Below are positions 40,916-49,745 of a stretch of DNA of 54,907 bases, piece by piece. Both the position numbers and the translations under genes were made by a program. Positions within the stretch are counted from its first letter, which is position 1; each line of letters begins with the position of its first letter. The notes below the pieces were generated by a model. The model made no database searches, was not told the DNA's origin, and saw only the letters and a program-made list of their open reading frames with translations. This stretch comes from UBA2160 sp964588665. GTDB taxonomy: Bacteria > Chloroflexota > Dehalococcoidia > Lucifugimonadales > UBA1123. Location: positions 1-54,907 of the forward strand of contig CAZPQQ010000015.1 in assembly GCA_964588665.1 (NCBI GenBank). The letters are read 5' to 3'.

Positions 40916-41708
40916 CGTCTTCCTCAAATCCCTTCGCGATCAGCGCTGGAGCCTGGCGTGGTGGGGCTTGGGCGTCGGATTGCTGGCGGCATTCCTCGTC
41001 GCGATGTTCCCCAGCATTCGAGACATTGAAGGCTTCGATGAAGTAATCGAAGCATACCCACAGGAGCTGATGGCGATTTTCGGAGCCTCGGAGATGGCGG
41101 ATATGACCTCGGCGACCGGATTCCTCAACATCGAGTTGTTCGGGTTGATGGGTCCATTGATTGTCATGATATTCACGATACTGCGGGGCAGCGGCGCCGT
41201 CGCAGGCGAAGAGGGGACCGGGACCATCGAGATACTGCTCTCAGAGCCCATCACGCGCGGGCGACTCCTTGCCGAGAAATTCGCGTCCATGGTCATTGCC
41301 ACCGCCGCCTTGTGCATCGCTCTGTGGGCGGTGTTGGTGGTGGGCGGAGCGCTGGCGGACATGGACATCGGCATCATGCGGCTTACTGGGATGATCGTGA
41401 GCCTGGCGCTTCTGGGACTGACCTTCGGCTCCATCGCGTTTGCGGCGGGGTGCATCACAGGCCGAAGAAACGTGGCGGCGGGGGCAGCCGCCGCGGTCGC
41501 CATGGCGACGTATTTTGCCAACGTTCTGAGGGAGATCGTCGACTTCATGGAACCCGCCAGATGGCTCTCGCCCTTCTATTACTACAGCGACGCGGATCCA
41601 TTGGTCAACGGCCTAAACCCAGGCCACGTGGCCGTGCTCGTCATCGCCATCGCGGTGATGGCAGCGGCGGCGTACGTTGGGTTCTTGAGACGAGACCTCC
41701 GGCTCTGA
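40902..41708 (+). CDS. ABC-2 type transporter permease
   Basis: A 268-residue membrane protein with six hydrophobic helices. Features are W-S-L-A-W-W-G-L-G in TM1, the long extracytoplasmic region after it, and G-E-E-G-T-G-T-I-E-I-L-L-S-E-P-I-T-R-G-R-L-L, the cytoplasmic coupling-helix motif of ABC-2 permeases. ATG 40902 (a second ATG follows at once) lies within the 3' end of the ATPase gene, with GGAGAGGACG upstream. It works as a dimer with the ATPase at 40010-40915. The gene is convergent with the MFS gene, 11 bp away. Confidence 0.88.
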   Translation: MMLSSVFLKSLRDQRWSLAWWGLGVGLLAAFLVAMFPSIRDIEGFDEVIEAYPQELMAIFGASEMADMTSATGFLNIELFGLMGPLIVMIFTILRGSGAVAGEEGTGTIEILLSEPITRGRLLAEKFASMVIATAALCIALWAVLVVGGALADMDIGIMRLTGMIVSLALLGLTFGSIAFAAGCITGRRNVAAGAAAAVAMATYFANVLREIVDFMEPARWLSPFYYYSDADPLVNGLNPGHVAVLVIAIAVMAAAAYVGFLRRDLRL

Positions 41709-41719
41709 CGGCATGCCCG

Positions 41720-43024
41720 CTAGGCGCGTGTAACCAACTCCGGCTGTCTGGCCCGCGACCCAACAGGCGTCTGGGGTCGCTTGATCACCGTGAATATGAT
41801 CGTGCCCGCCATATACATGCCGATGAATATCCAGATCACGACTCGGTAGCTGTCGGTTCGGTCGAACAGGGTTCCGGCCACGACGGGCATGACGATCATG
41901 CCCCAACTGTAGACCAGGCTCAGGATGCCCCGAAGAGTGGCGAACTTTCCGCGACCGAAAAAGTCGCCCACCAGCGCCCAGTTCAGCGCGCTGAGGCCTT
42001 CCACTACCGAGAACACGCAGATAAACGCCCAGAGCTGCCACAGCCCATTGGCGCTTTGAAACAGGAACAGCGACACGGCGCCCAACGCCATCCCTGCCGC
42101 CAACATCTTCGAGCGGGACCATCGGTCTCCCAGCCATCCCAATCCGATCCGCATAGGCACACTCATGAACGCCATGGCGCCCAGCATCAGCGCCGCGTTC
42201 TGTTCCGAGATTCCTTTCCAGACCATCATGGGCACGAAATGGACGATGATGGTGCCTAGCGTGCCCGTTCGCAGCATGGTGCCGACGGCCAGCATCCAGT
42301 ATGAACTGGTCCGCAATGCCTCCCGTACGGTGAAGTCCACTGAGGCCACCTGGGGCGCCGTTCGGCGTGTCTCGCCGTCGGTGGGTTGCTCCGGTGGGTC
42401 GCCGTCGGGCATCAATCCCATGGACTCGGGCGACGGGTGCAGATATCGGGCCGCTGGAAGTATCGCGACAGCCAGAAAGATGCCCGCTCCCGCCGCGGTG
42501 GGACGCCAGCCGAAATGCTGAATGCCCAGCGACAGAATCGGTACGATGACCGCTCCTCCCAGGCTGAACGCGGCGATGGATACTGCCATCGCCAGGCCCT
42601 TGCGTCGAATGAACCAGTTGTTGACCACCGCCATCGTGGACCCGGCGAACGACCCGTTGAACGCAATCGAAATTATGCCCAGGTACACGATCATGAACCA
42701 CATGAAGCTGTTGACCTGGCTGAGCAATACGTAGCCGATGGCGACGACCACAACGCCGATGCTCAGTATTCGCCGCGGTCCGTACCGGTCGATCAAGTAT
42801 CCGGCGATCGGTCCCTCAACCGCGCCCTCGGCTCGTGACAGCGAAAACACGAGCGAGGTTGCTGCGCTGCTGATATTGAGCGCGGCCTTGATGGGAAGGA
42901 AGAACACAGAAAAGCCGTAGAAGTAGACCCCGCCTCCGCAGGCGTTCACAACAGCGCTAGCCGCGACGACCCACCACCCATAGAAGATCTTGCCTGGCGG
43001 CGACTGGGCCGTTTCGGATAGCAT
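41720..43024 (-). CDS. MFS transporter, OFA/monocarboxylate-like
   Basis: A 434-residue 12-TM carrier. It begins with I-F-Y-G-W-W-V-V-A-A-S-A-V, the same signature as the MFS protein at 133-1500, and has S-L-S-R-A-E-G-A-V-E-G-P-I-A-G-Y-L-I-D-R-Y-G-P-R-R, including the loop 2-3 motif. The central loop contains F-T-V-R-E-A-L-R-T-S-S-Y-W-M-L, also shared with the first MFS (F-T-V-K-Q-A-L-R-T-S-A-F-W). The two are members of one paralogous group, probably with related organic-acid substrates. ATG 43024 has GGAGAA about 9 nt upstream. It appears to be a single-gene unit. Confidence 0.9.
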   Translation of the reverse strand: MLSETAQSPPGKIFYGWWVVAASAVVNACGGGVYFYGFSVFFLPIKAALNISSAATSLVFSLSRAEGAVEGPIAGYLIDRYGPRRILSIGVVVVAIGYVLLSQVNSFMWFMIVYLGIISIAFNGSFAGSTMAVVNNWFIRRKGLAMAVSIAAFSLGGAVIVPILSLGIQHFGWRPTAAGAGIFLAVAILPAARYLHPSPESMGLMPDGDPPEQPTDGETRRTAPQVASVDFTVREALRTSSYWMLAVGTMLRTGTLGTIIVHFVPMMVWKGISEQNAALMLGAMAFMSVPMRIGLGWLGDRWSRSKMLAAGMALGAVSLFLFQSANGLWQLWAFICVFSVVEGLSALNWALVGDFFGRGKFATLRGILSLVYSWGMIVMPVVAGTLFDRTDSYRVVIWIFIGMYMAGTIIFTVIKRPQTPVGSRARQPELVTRA

Positions 43025-43318
43025 TCTTGGCGATTCTCCATGGTGTGTGTGACGTTGCGGCGGGCTGCAGGAAGCATGTCATCTTGCGAACCCTGCACAT
43101 CTTACCGGAAATTCCTGAATTCGTCTGCACATTCAGCTCAGCAGCGTTTCGGATCTAGGCAATGAGAAGGGTGAATTGTCTCGATCGGATCGCGCCAAAT
43201 GAGTCACCGCGATCCTGAAGCCACCGAAGCCCAATTTCGAGACATTGCGTGTTGTTTTAGTTCACCGGAAGCGCGCCATCCGTGGGTGACATGGTAGGGT
43301 CCGTCATGTTCGTGGGAG
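43025..43318. other. Intergenic region between divergent genes
   Basis: About 300 bases with no gene and no repeat recognised, upstream of both the MFS gene (minus) and the RDD gene (plus). Confidence 0.45.
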
Positions 43319-43346
43319 TTGACACGTTCTTTGGGCGCAATATAAT
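43319..43346 (+). promoter_or_regulatory. Consensus sigma-70-type promoter of the RDD gene
   Basis: TTGACA (43319-43324), 16-bp spacer and TATAAT (43341-43346): both hexamers are perfect. The start codon is 37 bp after the -10 box. It is the clearest promoter in the window. Confidence 0.8.
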
Positions 43347-43383
43347 GGGGCCAGAGCAGACGGCGTGACTGGGAGAGACCCTC

Positions 43384-44562
43384 GTGGCTAGCGGCGATCC
43401 CAACGAAAAACTTGATTCGTTCGAATTCGATTCAACCGGCGAGGCCGTACAGTACATCTCGTTGATGCAAGCCAGGTTGTTGGCCATCGAACACGCCCGC
43501 GAGGATACGGAGATTTATGGTCCGCGATACTCGAACGCAAGGTTGGTGTGGGAACTCCTCGAAGCTGAAGAAGACGAGGATTACTATCAAATCAAACTCT
43601 CCTGGCGTCCCGCGGGCCGATTTGACGGTGAACCCGGCATCGAAGAGTTCATAATCGAGAAAACGGGTGAAATTCGGTTGCGTCAACTTCTGGACGAGCC
43701 GACGGGCTCATCCGTCGAGGAACAGGTCGTCAAAGCCACTGAACAACAGGAATCGTCTACTCCCGAGACGACTGAAGCGCCTCCAACCGGTCCTGAAACT
43801 GCCGAGATGTCTGAGGCCGAGCCTGAAGAAAGCGTTGCCGCTATCGACATATCGTCGGAAGAGGCCCGTTCAATTGCCCTCCGCGCCCCAACCGGAGACC
43901 GCCGAGAGTATGGAATTGATATCCCTGGTTCGCCACTAGAATTCCATGTCTTCCGATCCGACGAATCGGAAGACATGTTCATCGTTACACTCGAGTTTCA
44001 GCCACGAGGACAACCCAACGTCAATCCAGGTCGTGAGCAAATCCATGTCATGAAAGACGGGAGCGTTTCCGACCGTCGGATTCTCAACAAATTCACCTTC
44101 GAAGGGCTACCGAAGAGCGACACCCCATTTGTTGTTCTGGGCGCTTACGAAGTGCCCACTGCAATGGGACGGGCATCCGCCGCGATAGTCGATTTCGCCG
44201 TTGTGATGGTATTGTTCATTTTCATCGCAGCTGTCGCTGCCGGAGCGGGTGAGGTTGGCACTGACGAATACGAGAACACCCTATCGGGACTATTAGTTCT
44301 GTTGTTCATCGGTTATCCGGCATTCTGGATATTTTCCGCGACCAAAGGATGGAGCATCGGCAAATTGGCGGTGGGATTGCGGCTATTTGGATTCAACGGC
44401 GAGACAATAGGTTTTGGCGTCGCGCTTAAGAGAGAACTCCTTGGCAAGTGGTTGGTGAGCATACCGTTATACCTCGGATTGCTGGCAATTATATGGCATC
44501 CTCGCGGCCTGGGTTGGCATGACCGTCTGGCGAAGACGGTGGTGTTGCGCAAGACAAAGTAG
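43384..44562 (+). CDS. RDD-family membrane protein with two N-terminal repeat domains
   Basis: A 392-residue protein. The N-terminal ~240 residues are soluble and contain two related blocks (about 18-105 and 157-240), each with a helical segment followed by E-D-x-Y/F-x-x-x-L, P-x-G-R/Q, P-G-x-E and a final G-x-x-x-x-R-x-L. An acidic Pro/Thr/Glu linker lies between. The rest (about 260-392) is an RDD domain with three TM helices: A-S-A-A-I-V-D-F-A with the Asp, W-S-I-G-K-L-A-V-G-L-R and H-D-R-L-A-K-T-V-V. RDD proteins are thought to be small transporters or lipid-linked membrane proteins. GTG 43384 has GGGAGAG upstream and a perfect promoter precedes it. Confidence 0.78.
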   Translation: MASGDPNEKLDSFEFDSTGEAVQYISLMQARLLAIEHAREDTEIYGPRYSNARLVWELLEAEEDEDYYQIKLSWRPAGRFDGEPGIEEFIIEKTGEIRLRQLLDEPTGSSVEEQVVKATEQQESSTPETTEAPPTGPETAEMSEAEPEESVAAIDISSEEARSIALRAPTGDRREYGIDIPGSPLEFHVFRSDESEDMFIVTLEFQPRGQPNVNPGREQIHVMKDGSVSDRRILNKFTFEGLPKSDTPFVVLGAYEVPTAMGRASAAIVDFAVVMVLFIFIAAVAAGAGEVGTDEYENTLSGLLVLLFIGYPAFWIFSATKGWSIGKLAVGLRLFGFNGETIGFGVALKRELLGKWLVSIPLYLGLLAIIWHPRGLGWHDRLAKTVVLRKTK

Positions 44563-44621
44563 ATGCATCCCGGATTCTTCGCCGAGACATTGTCTATGTC
44601 CGCCGGTGAAAGCCTGGCAGG

Positions 44622-45062
44622 GTGATGGGATCAGCACTCGGGAGGTTTGAGCAACGGCAGGCGGCTACGGGCGGCGTGCTCGGGTTGATCCCCGCGCTCG
44701 GCTTGGCAGCAAGGCTGATTCAAGTCCAAGATCCGCTCGTTGGTTGGGTCTTGGGATCGCTCTACATCGCCCTGTATTTGGCCGTATTGATCGTTGCTCG
44801 CCGGCCGACCCAAGGCGCTGCCGCCGGGCTGCTGTTGGCCCTGGGAGTGGTTTCGCTGTTTGCCAGTCTTTCGTCCCTGGCGGGCGTTGCTCTCGTCCTC
44901 ATCCCGGCAACCGCCGTGATCCTGTACGCATCGGCGCGGAGTATAAGGCGGCTGAAGGGGGAACGAGTTCGGGCGGCCGCGTTCGTCCTGGTCGGCCTGT
45001 CCGCTAGCGCGGCTGTTGTGGCATCCAGCGTCACCGTCTTGATCGTTCTCGACTCACGATGA
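44622..45062 (+). CDS. Small polytopic membrane protein
   Basis: A 146-residue protein with four predicted TM helices (about 18-35, 42-60, 68-100 as one or two, 118-142) and short loops. No domain is recognised. The stretch S-I-R-R-L-K-G-E-R-V-R between the last helices is a positively charged cytoplasmic loop. It follows the RDD gene by 59 bp and may be in its transcript. The start is uncertain, with GTG-ATG codons in tandem near 44619-44624. Confidence 0.6.
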   Translation: MMGSALGRFEQRQAATGGVLGLIPALGLAARLIQVQDPLVGWVLGSLYIALYLAVLIVARRPTQGAAAGLLLALGVVSLFASLSSLAGVALVLIPATAVILYASARSIRRLKGERVRAAAFVLVGLSASAAVVASSVTVLIVLDSR

Positions 45063-45122
45063 ACGATCACCAGTCGATTCAGTTGGTCGGCCGCGCCACG
45101 CGTATCGGGGATTTTCCTGCCG

Positions 45123-46670
45123 CTACCGGTCCTCGTACAGCTCCGTCACCGGGTGGAAGGCGAACCAAGCGAACCAGAAGTAGACGTTGGATGGCAGGCG
45201 CGTGAGCGACACTGATCCGTCCGCGGACACCAGCGCGGCGTCGGTCACAGTCCACGTCCCGCCTGCGTCGTCGATCAGCGTTCGGGGCCGATCGCCATCG
45301 ACTGCCGCATCCGGAGGCAAGCGGAACGTCTGGCCGCCGCGCTTGTAGACTCGGACATCCGAACTGGCGGCGGAAGCGATGATCACGACATCCTGGCCGC
45401 CGATGCTGTCGTCGAGCACGATCGAGGCGTTAAGCGATGCGATGGAATACGCTTTGTGAACATCGCCGACGCTGACGCCCAGCACTTCCGCCTTGGCAGC
45501 CAGGCGGTCGTCTCGTTCCCACACCGGGAACATCGTGCCGGTGTCCGCGCGGTAGTCGGTGTAGAACGATTCGACGCTGTCCTCAGGTGCGTACGCGCTG
45601 GGGTCGTAGTATCCGGTTTCGAGCGACAGGACCTTCGTCTCCGGATGCTCGTCCACCCATTCCGACCATGTTGTGAAGGCCACCGGGTGGATTTCGAGCT
45701 TGATGTCGCGTCGGGCCAACGGACCGATGACCGGCTCTCCCAGCAGTGAGCTCCACAGCGTGTTGGTCTTCCGGTCGTACATGACCTTGTTCGACCGATA
45801 CAGCATCCCCGAGGTGCCGAAAGTTGTGGCCTCACCGTCGATCTTGGCGGAATACACGATTCCGGTTCCGCATAGCGTTCACCACATCACAGAGATCGGT
45901 TCTCCGCCAACCACGTCGTTGACCATCTCGTGGGCGTTGACGATTCGCAGCGGGTAGGCGCGGGTGTCTCCGTTGATGGTCACGCCAAACACGCGGTCGT
46001 TCGGATTGAGGTAGTCAGCGTCGGCGGCCGAAACCATCGGAGGAGAGCGCAGGTCGGGGATCCCGTCGGGCAGAACTCCGCCCCACACGACCTCGGTGAG
46101 GTCGATGCGCGAGTATTCCAAGGCAGGGCGGAGGAACAGCGCGAATCTCGGGTCCAGACTGCTCATCAGGCCGATCTTCCAATTCACGTACTCCGAGGGC
46201 GGTGTATAAACGTCGCGGTAGAGCCCCAGCCATTCCATCCACCCGTGCCAGTCGTCGCTCCCAAAACTTTGGCCGGTCACGGCTCGAAGCGCGGCGCCGA
46301 CTCGATCGCGAGACGCTGCCGAGGGCATGAATCGAATGATCTCGACCAGCACAGGGACCAGGCTGCGGTCTCCGAACCGGGCGATGTCGTCGAGCGCCTC
46401 CAATGTCCCCTGCGAGGTCGGCGAGAATCCGGGGACCACGTCATACATCGCCTGGTTCGAGTCGTGACCCGGTGGAAATTCGGCCGGTGTGAGCTTGGCA
46501 TCCACCGGGTCGCTGCCCTGAACGCCGACACCACCGGATGGCGCCACGTCCGCTTCGCCGGTGGCGGGCGTGCTCGTTGCCGCCGGTGCGTCGCCGCGCG
46601 AGCACGCAAGCGCAACGAAACCCGCCGCCAAAACAGCGACGGCAAAGGCAACCCACATCCGTGACGCCAT
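45123..46670 (-). CDS. DUF3179 lipoprotein, probable selenoprotein (Sec264)
   Basis: Reading through TGA 45879-45881 joins two otherwise broken frames into a 515-residue protein. ATG 46670 (GAGGGAG upstream) begins a signal peptide with lipidation at Cys23. Residues about 75-150 look HEAT-like. DUF3179 follows: R-A-Y-P-L-R-I-V-N-A-H-E-M-V-N-D-V-V-G-G-E-P, then V-M-W-U-T-L-C-G-T, then F-G-T-S-G-M-L-Y-R-S-N-K-V-M-Y-D-R-K-T. In this family the motif is normally W-C-P-L-C-G-T/S; here UGA stands exactly at the first Cys, giving U264-x2-C267. Both sides are well conserved and the 3' part lacks its own ribosome site, which argues against a pseudogene. A SECIS-like hairpin follows the UGA. The function of DUF3179 is unknown; the motif suggests redox or metal chemistry outside the cell membrane. 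Confidence 0.8.
45848..45864 (-). promoter_or_regulatory. Candidate bacterial SECIS hairpin in the DUF3179 gene
   Basis: On the mRNA, 14 nt after the UGA, CGGAAU pairs perfectly with AUUCCG around a 5-nt loop CGUGU with G in second position, 22 nt from the UGA. An alternative GCGGAA/UUCCGC pairing (45847-45852 with 45866-45871) gives a larger 13-nt loop. The small-loop form has nearly the same geometry as the hairpin in the Rdx gene at 7179-7199. Confidence 0.65.
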
Positions 46671-46860
46671 CAATCCACTCCCTCTCACCACGTTAGGTGA
46701 TACGATCACTGACATGATTGTAGATGCAACAGTGCCGACCTGCGAATGTCGATCGTGACGAGTCGGTCGGCCAATATGAACTCGCGGTGTCCGATCCTCG
46801 CCGAACCATATTCGAAGTAAAGCCCATGCAAGCCCACTGACGATCGAAGGAATAGATGCG

Positions 46861-47433
46861 ATGACTGACCGATGCGACTGGCCGGCCAATGAGCACATGA
46901 TCGATTACCATGATCGAGATTGGGGCGTGCCGGTCCACGACGACCGCATCCTGTTCGAGATGCTCGTGCTCGAAGGCGCCCAGGCAGGTCTGAGTTGGGA
47001 CACGATTCTTCGACGGCGAGAGTCCTACCGCGCCGCCTTCGATGACTTCGACCCAAGATTGGTGGCGCAGTACGACGACGCCAAGTCCGCAGAGCTGTTG
47101 CAAGACGCCGGAATCATCCGCAACCGCTTGAAGGTCGCTTCGGCGATCAGGAACGCCAAGGGATTCCTTGCGATCCAGGAGGAGTTCGGTTCGTTCGCCG
47201 CCTACGTGTGGCGATTCGTCGAAGGCGAGCCAAAGGTCAACGGCTGGACCGAGATGTCCCAGATTCCGGCCAACACGACGGAGTCCGACGCCATGAGCAA
47301 GGACCTGAAGGCCAAAGGATTCAACTTCGTCGGTACGACGATCTGCTACGCATACATGCAATCGGTGGGCATGGTCAACGACCACATGGTGAGTTGTTTC
47401 CGGTACTCGCAGGTGGCCAACGAATCGCGGTAA
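46861..47433 (+). CDS. tag: DNA-3-methyladenine glycosylase I
   Basis: A 190-residue enzyme of normal length that removes 3-methyladenine from alkylated DNA. It shows R-C-D-W-P-A near the N-terminus (zinc Cys5), Y-H-D-R-D-W-G-V-P (zinc His and conserved Trp), the E-G-A-Q-A-G-L-S-W-D-T-I-L-R-R-R-E-S-Y-R-A-A-F signature, and V-N-D-H-M-V-S-C-F-R-Y with the last zinc His and Cys. It is divergent from the DUF3179 gene; the 190 bp between them hold a short GTGAT-ACG-ATCAC inverted repeat (46697-46709) that could be shared regulation. Confidence 0.95.
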   Translation: MTDRCDWPANEHMIDYHDRDWGVPVHDDRILFEMLVLEGAQAGLSWDTILRRRESYRAAFDDFDPRLVAQYDDAKSAELLQDAGIIRNRLKVASAIRNAKGFLAIQEEFGSFAAYVWRFVEGEPKVNGWTEMSQIPANTTESDAMSKDLKAKGFNFVGTTICYAYMQSVGMVNDHMVSCFRYSQVANESR

Positions 47434-47977
47434 ACAACCAACGGCTTTGCGTCGAACCGCTGAGATGAGTCAGGGATGGATCGACTGCGGCCCCCACCGT
47501 TCGGGGTGAGCCTGTCGATCCCCAGGCGCACGAAATCACTGTCGCATCCGGCCCTTCGACAGGCTCAGAGCCTGCCCTGAGCTTACCGAAGGGGCGGACG
47601 GATTAATAGGGTAGGGTAGGTCGCGCCGCAGAAACTCACGCCCCGAACGTTCAGGGTGAGTCCCGACGCATCGTGATCCCNNNNNNNNNNNNNNNNNNNN
47701 NNNNNNNNNNNNNNNNNNNNNNNNNNNNNNNNNNNNNNNNNNNNNNNNNNNNNNNNNNNNNNNNNNNNNNNNNNNNNNNNGATCCCGGCTTTGTCGGAAC
47801 CTGTGAGCATCTGCCCCTTTATCGCCCGTTCGGGGTGAGCCTGTCGCATCGCGATCCCGGCTTTGTCAGGACCTGTGAGCATCTGGCCCTTTACCGTCCG
47901 TTCGGGGTGAGCCTGTCGAACCCCCGCCCAGCGATTACTTCCGCCCAAACACCGTTCGTCGCAAAGCGGGAGATCGC
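47434..47977. repeat. Repeat cluster around the scaffold gap
   Basis: No gene. It holds several copies of the CCGTTCGGGGTGAGCCTGTC family and a 72-bp direct repeat: unit 1 starts GATCCCGGCTTTGTC at 47781 and unit 2 at 47853, each ending in CCGTTCGGGGTGAGCCTGTC. The left flank of the N block (from 47660) has the first half of the 35-bp palindrome and the right flank has the second half. Confidence 0.75.
47681..47780. other. Assembly gap of 100 N
   Basis: Exactly 100 unknown bases, the conventional scaffold placeholder, flanked by GATCCC on both sides. The true length is unknown and may hold more repeat units. Reading frames that cross it are not genes. Confidence 0.98.
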
Positions 47978-49108
47978 CTAACCCGTTAGCACCTCGCGCA
48001 GCCGGCGAATGACGACCTCCAGTTCCTCTTCGGTGAGGTTGAACGGGTCGACGGCCAGCTCGTCGGGCTGGTAGATGTTGTGCAGGTACACGGGCGGATC
48101 GCCGGCGACCATGTCGTCCCAGACCTGGTCGCGGCTGGGGCCATGCCAGTCCTTGGTGAACGTCATTACGGCATGGGGCGTGAGGTAGTTCCACTCGTCG
48201 TGCTCAGTGGCGACGCGCAGACCCGGCACCTCGATCAGAGCGTCCACGACCTGCTGACACATTCGGTTGTACGCTGCGGTCTCGGCTTCTTCGTCTTCCT
48301 CGACGAAGATCTCCAGCGCTTGGACGAGGCCGATGATCTCTTCCTTGGCAACCTTCATCCCTCTGCCGATGAACTGGTGCGGACTGTTGTTGGCGAACGC
48401 CGCCTCGATCAGATCGGCGCGACCGCACAGGATGCCGGTGCCCTGGGGTCCGCGAACCGCCTTGCCGCCGCTGAACTGGACCAGGTCCGCTCCCTCGGCG
48501 ATGAACCGTTTGAGGTTGGCCCTGGGCGGGACGAACGACGCGGCGTCGACAATCACCGGCACGTCGTGTGCGTGGGCAATCTCGACCACCTCGGCCAGCG
48601 GCAATGCGCGTCGGGTGATGTACGGCGAGAACAGGTACGCTACGGCGGCCGTGTTCTCCGTGAACGCGGCTTCGAGCTGCCAGGGATGACAGCGTCTGCC
48701 GTCGCCGACCTCGACGAGTGTTGTGCCTGTCGCTCGATAGCACTGGTCATACGGAAACCGATGGCTTCGGTGGATGATGATCTCGTTCTTGAGTCCGGTC
48801 GGGTCTGGGAGTTGCGCCATCTTCGCCGGATCGCTGCCAGCCATGACCGCGGCGGCCTGGAGAATCAGACCGCTGGCCGCCCCATTCGTCACCAGACCGG
48901 CTTCGGCGCCGGTCACCCGGGCGAGCACCTTTCCGGCGGCTTTGGCGAGCTCGTCGATGTTGACCATCGTGGTCGATACCTTGACCATCGCGTCCACGAC
49001 CTCGGGCCGTAGCTTGCTGCCTCCGTACGCCGTGGTCGAGCCCGACGCCGTGATGATCGGCGTGACTCCGAGTTCTCGGTAGATGTCTGCTCCGTCGCCG
49101 AATGCCAT
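47978..49108 (-). CDS. SelA-like PLP-dependent enzyme (aminotransferase class V fold)
   Basis: A 376-residue fold-type I PLP protein of the SelA-like superfamily. Visible are G-A-A-S-G-L-I-L-Q-A-A-A (cofactor phosphate loop), D-V-P-V-I-V-D-A-A-S (PLP-ring Asp), and F-S-G-G-K-A-V-R-G-P-Q-G-T-G with the Schiff-base Lys. True selenocysteine synthase SelA is about 460 residues with an extra N-terminal tRNA-binding domain that is missing here, so this is more likely a lyase or D-glucosaminate-6-phosphate ammonia-lyase-like enzyme than the Sec biosynthesis enzyme. ATG 49108 has GGGGGAG about 5 nt upstream. It stands alone, beside repeats. Confidence 0.8.
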   Translation of the reverse strand: MAFGDGADIYRELGVTPIITASGSTTAYGGSKLRPEVVDAMVKVSTTMVNIDELAKAAGKVLARVTGAEAGLVTNGAASGLILQAAAVMAGSDPAKMAQLPDPTGLKNEIIIHRSHRFPYDQCYRATGTTLVEVGDGRRCHPWQLEAAFTENTAAVAYLFSPYITRRALPLAEVVEIAHAHDVPVIVDAASFVPPRANLKRFIAEGADLVQFSGGKAVRGPQGTGILCGRADLIEAAFANNSPHQFIGRGMKVAKEEIIGLVQALEIFVEEDEEAETAAYNRMCQQVVDALIEVPGLRVATEHDEWNYLTPHAVMTFTKDWHGPSRDQVWDDMVAGDPPVYLHNIYQPDELAVDPFNLTEEELEVVIRRLREVLTG

Positions 49109-49208
49109 GTGCTCCCCCTGGATCGAATGGTCGTTCCTGGCAGCGCCGCCACGCTCGGGCGACGCACTGCCGCCGGTGGATTATATCACCGGATCAACAC
49201 GGCATTGT

Positions 49209-49234
49209 CCGTTCGCCCTGAGCTTGTCGAAGGG
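49209..49234. repeat. REP-like fragment
   Basis: CCGTTCGCCCTGAGCTTGTC followed by GAAGGG: one arm of the MITE-like element at 28035-28168, with identical sequence to that copy here. Confidence 0.6.
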
Positions 49235-49351
49235 TCCTCGACGGCCGAGGCGACGATGGCGCCAATGACCTACGAAGAATAGTCCGTTCGTAACTAGCTG
49301 CGCCAAGAACGCCAGCCTAGACTTGATTCATCAAGAGTCGAGGACATCGAA

Positions 49352-49645
49352 ATGCGAAGCACAACCGTAGCCGCCGCCATGAACGTCGTGCCCATTGGTC
49401 TGGGTTACCTGTACATCAAGGAGTATTCGCGGTTCGCGCTCGCGTTCTTCGGCGGTGCGACCGGGTTGTTCACCGCCGTCGTGCTGACGGGCCTGCTCAG
49501 CCTGGGCTCATGCTTCATGGGCTCGTGCTCGACCGCCGAACGTCTGCTGGTCTGGTTGCCCGTAGCGATACCGGCCATCCTCAGCCTTATCACCGTGATC
49601 GACGCTTATAAGCGCCGTCCGAAAGCACGCAAGCGGCGAAGATAG
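49352..49645 (+). CDS. Small membrane protein
   Basis: A 97-residue protein with a hydrophobic stretch near the N-terminus (N-V-V-P-I-G-L-G-Y-L-Y-I), two clear TM helices (about 27-50 and 66-84), and a strongly basic tail (K-R-R-P-K-A-R-K-R-R-R). The loop between helices contains two Cys (C-F-M-G-S-C). GAGG lies 10 nt before ATG. No family is recognised; it resembles small two-TM proteins often paired with secretion or stress systems, but nothing nearby supports a role. Confidence 0.65.
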   Translation: MRSTTVAAAMNVVPIGLGYLYIKEYSRFALAFFGGATGLFTAVVLTGLLSLGSCFMGSCSTAERLLVWLPVAIPAILSLITVIDAYKRRPKARKRRR

Positions 49646-49685
49646 CGGTCTCGCGTTTGCTTTAGTCTTCCGGGGTCGAGACTAC

Positions 49686-49715
49686 ACCAAAGGGGCTCGC
49701 CCCTCTGGACTCCCC
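49686..49715. repeat. Dispersed repeat (GGGGAGTC-AGAGGGGC family), copy 2
   Basis: The reverse complement aligns with 14583-14617. It lies between the small membrane protein and the 3' end of the cyclase gene. Confidence 0.6.
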
Positions 49716-49745
49716 ACGGTTTGGGCGTCAATTTCCAGACCCTGC

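Noticed and set aside
47583..48194. Repetitive reading frame across the N gap
   Set aside because: It consists of translated 72-bp repeats and unknown bases, with no coding signal.
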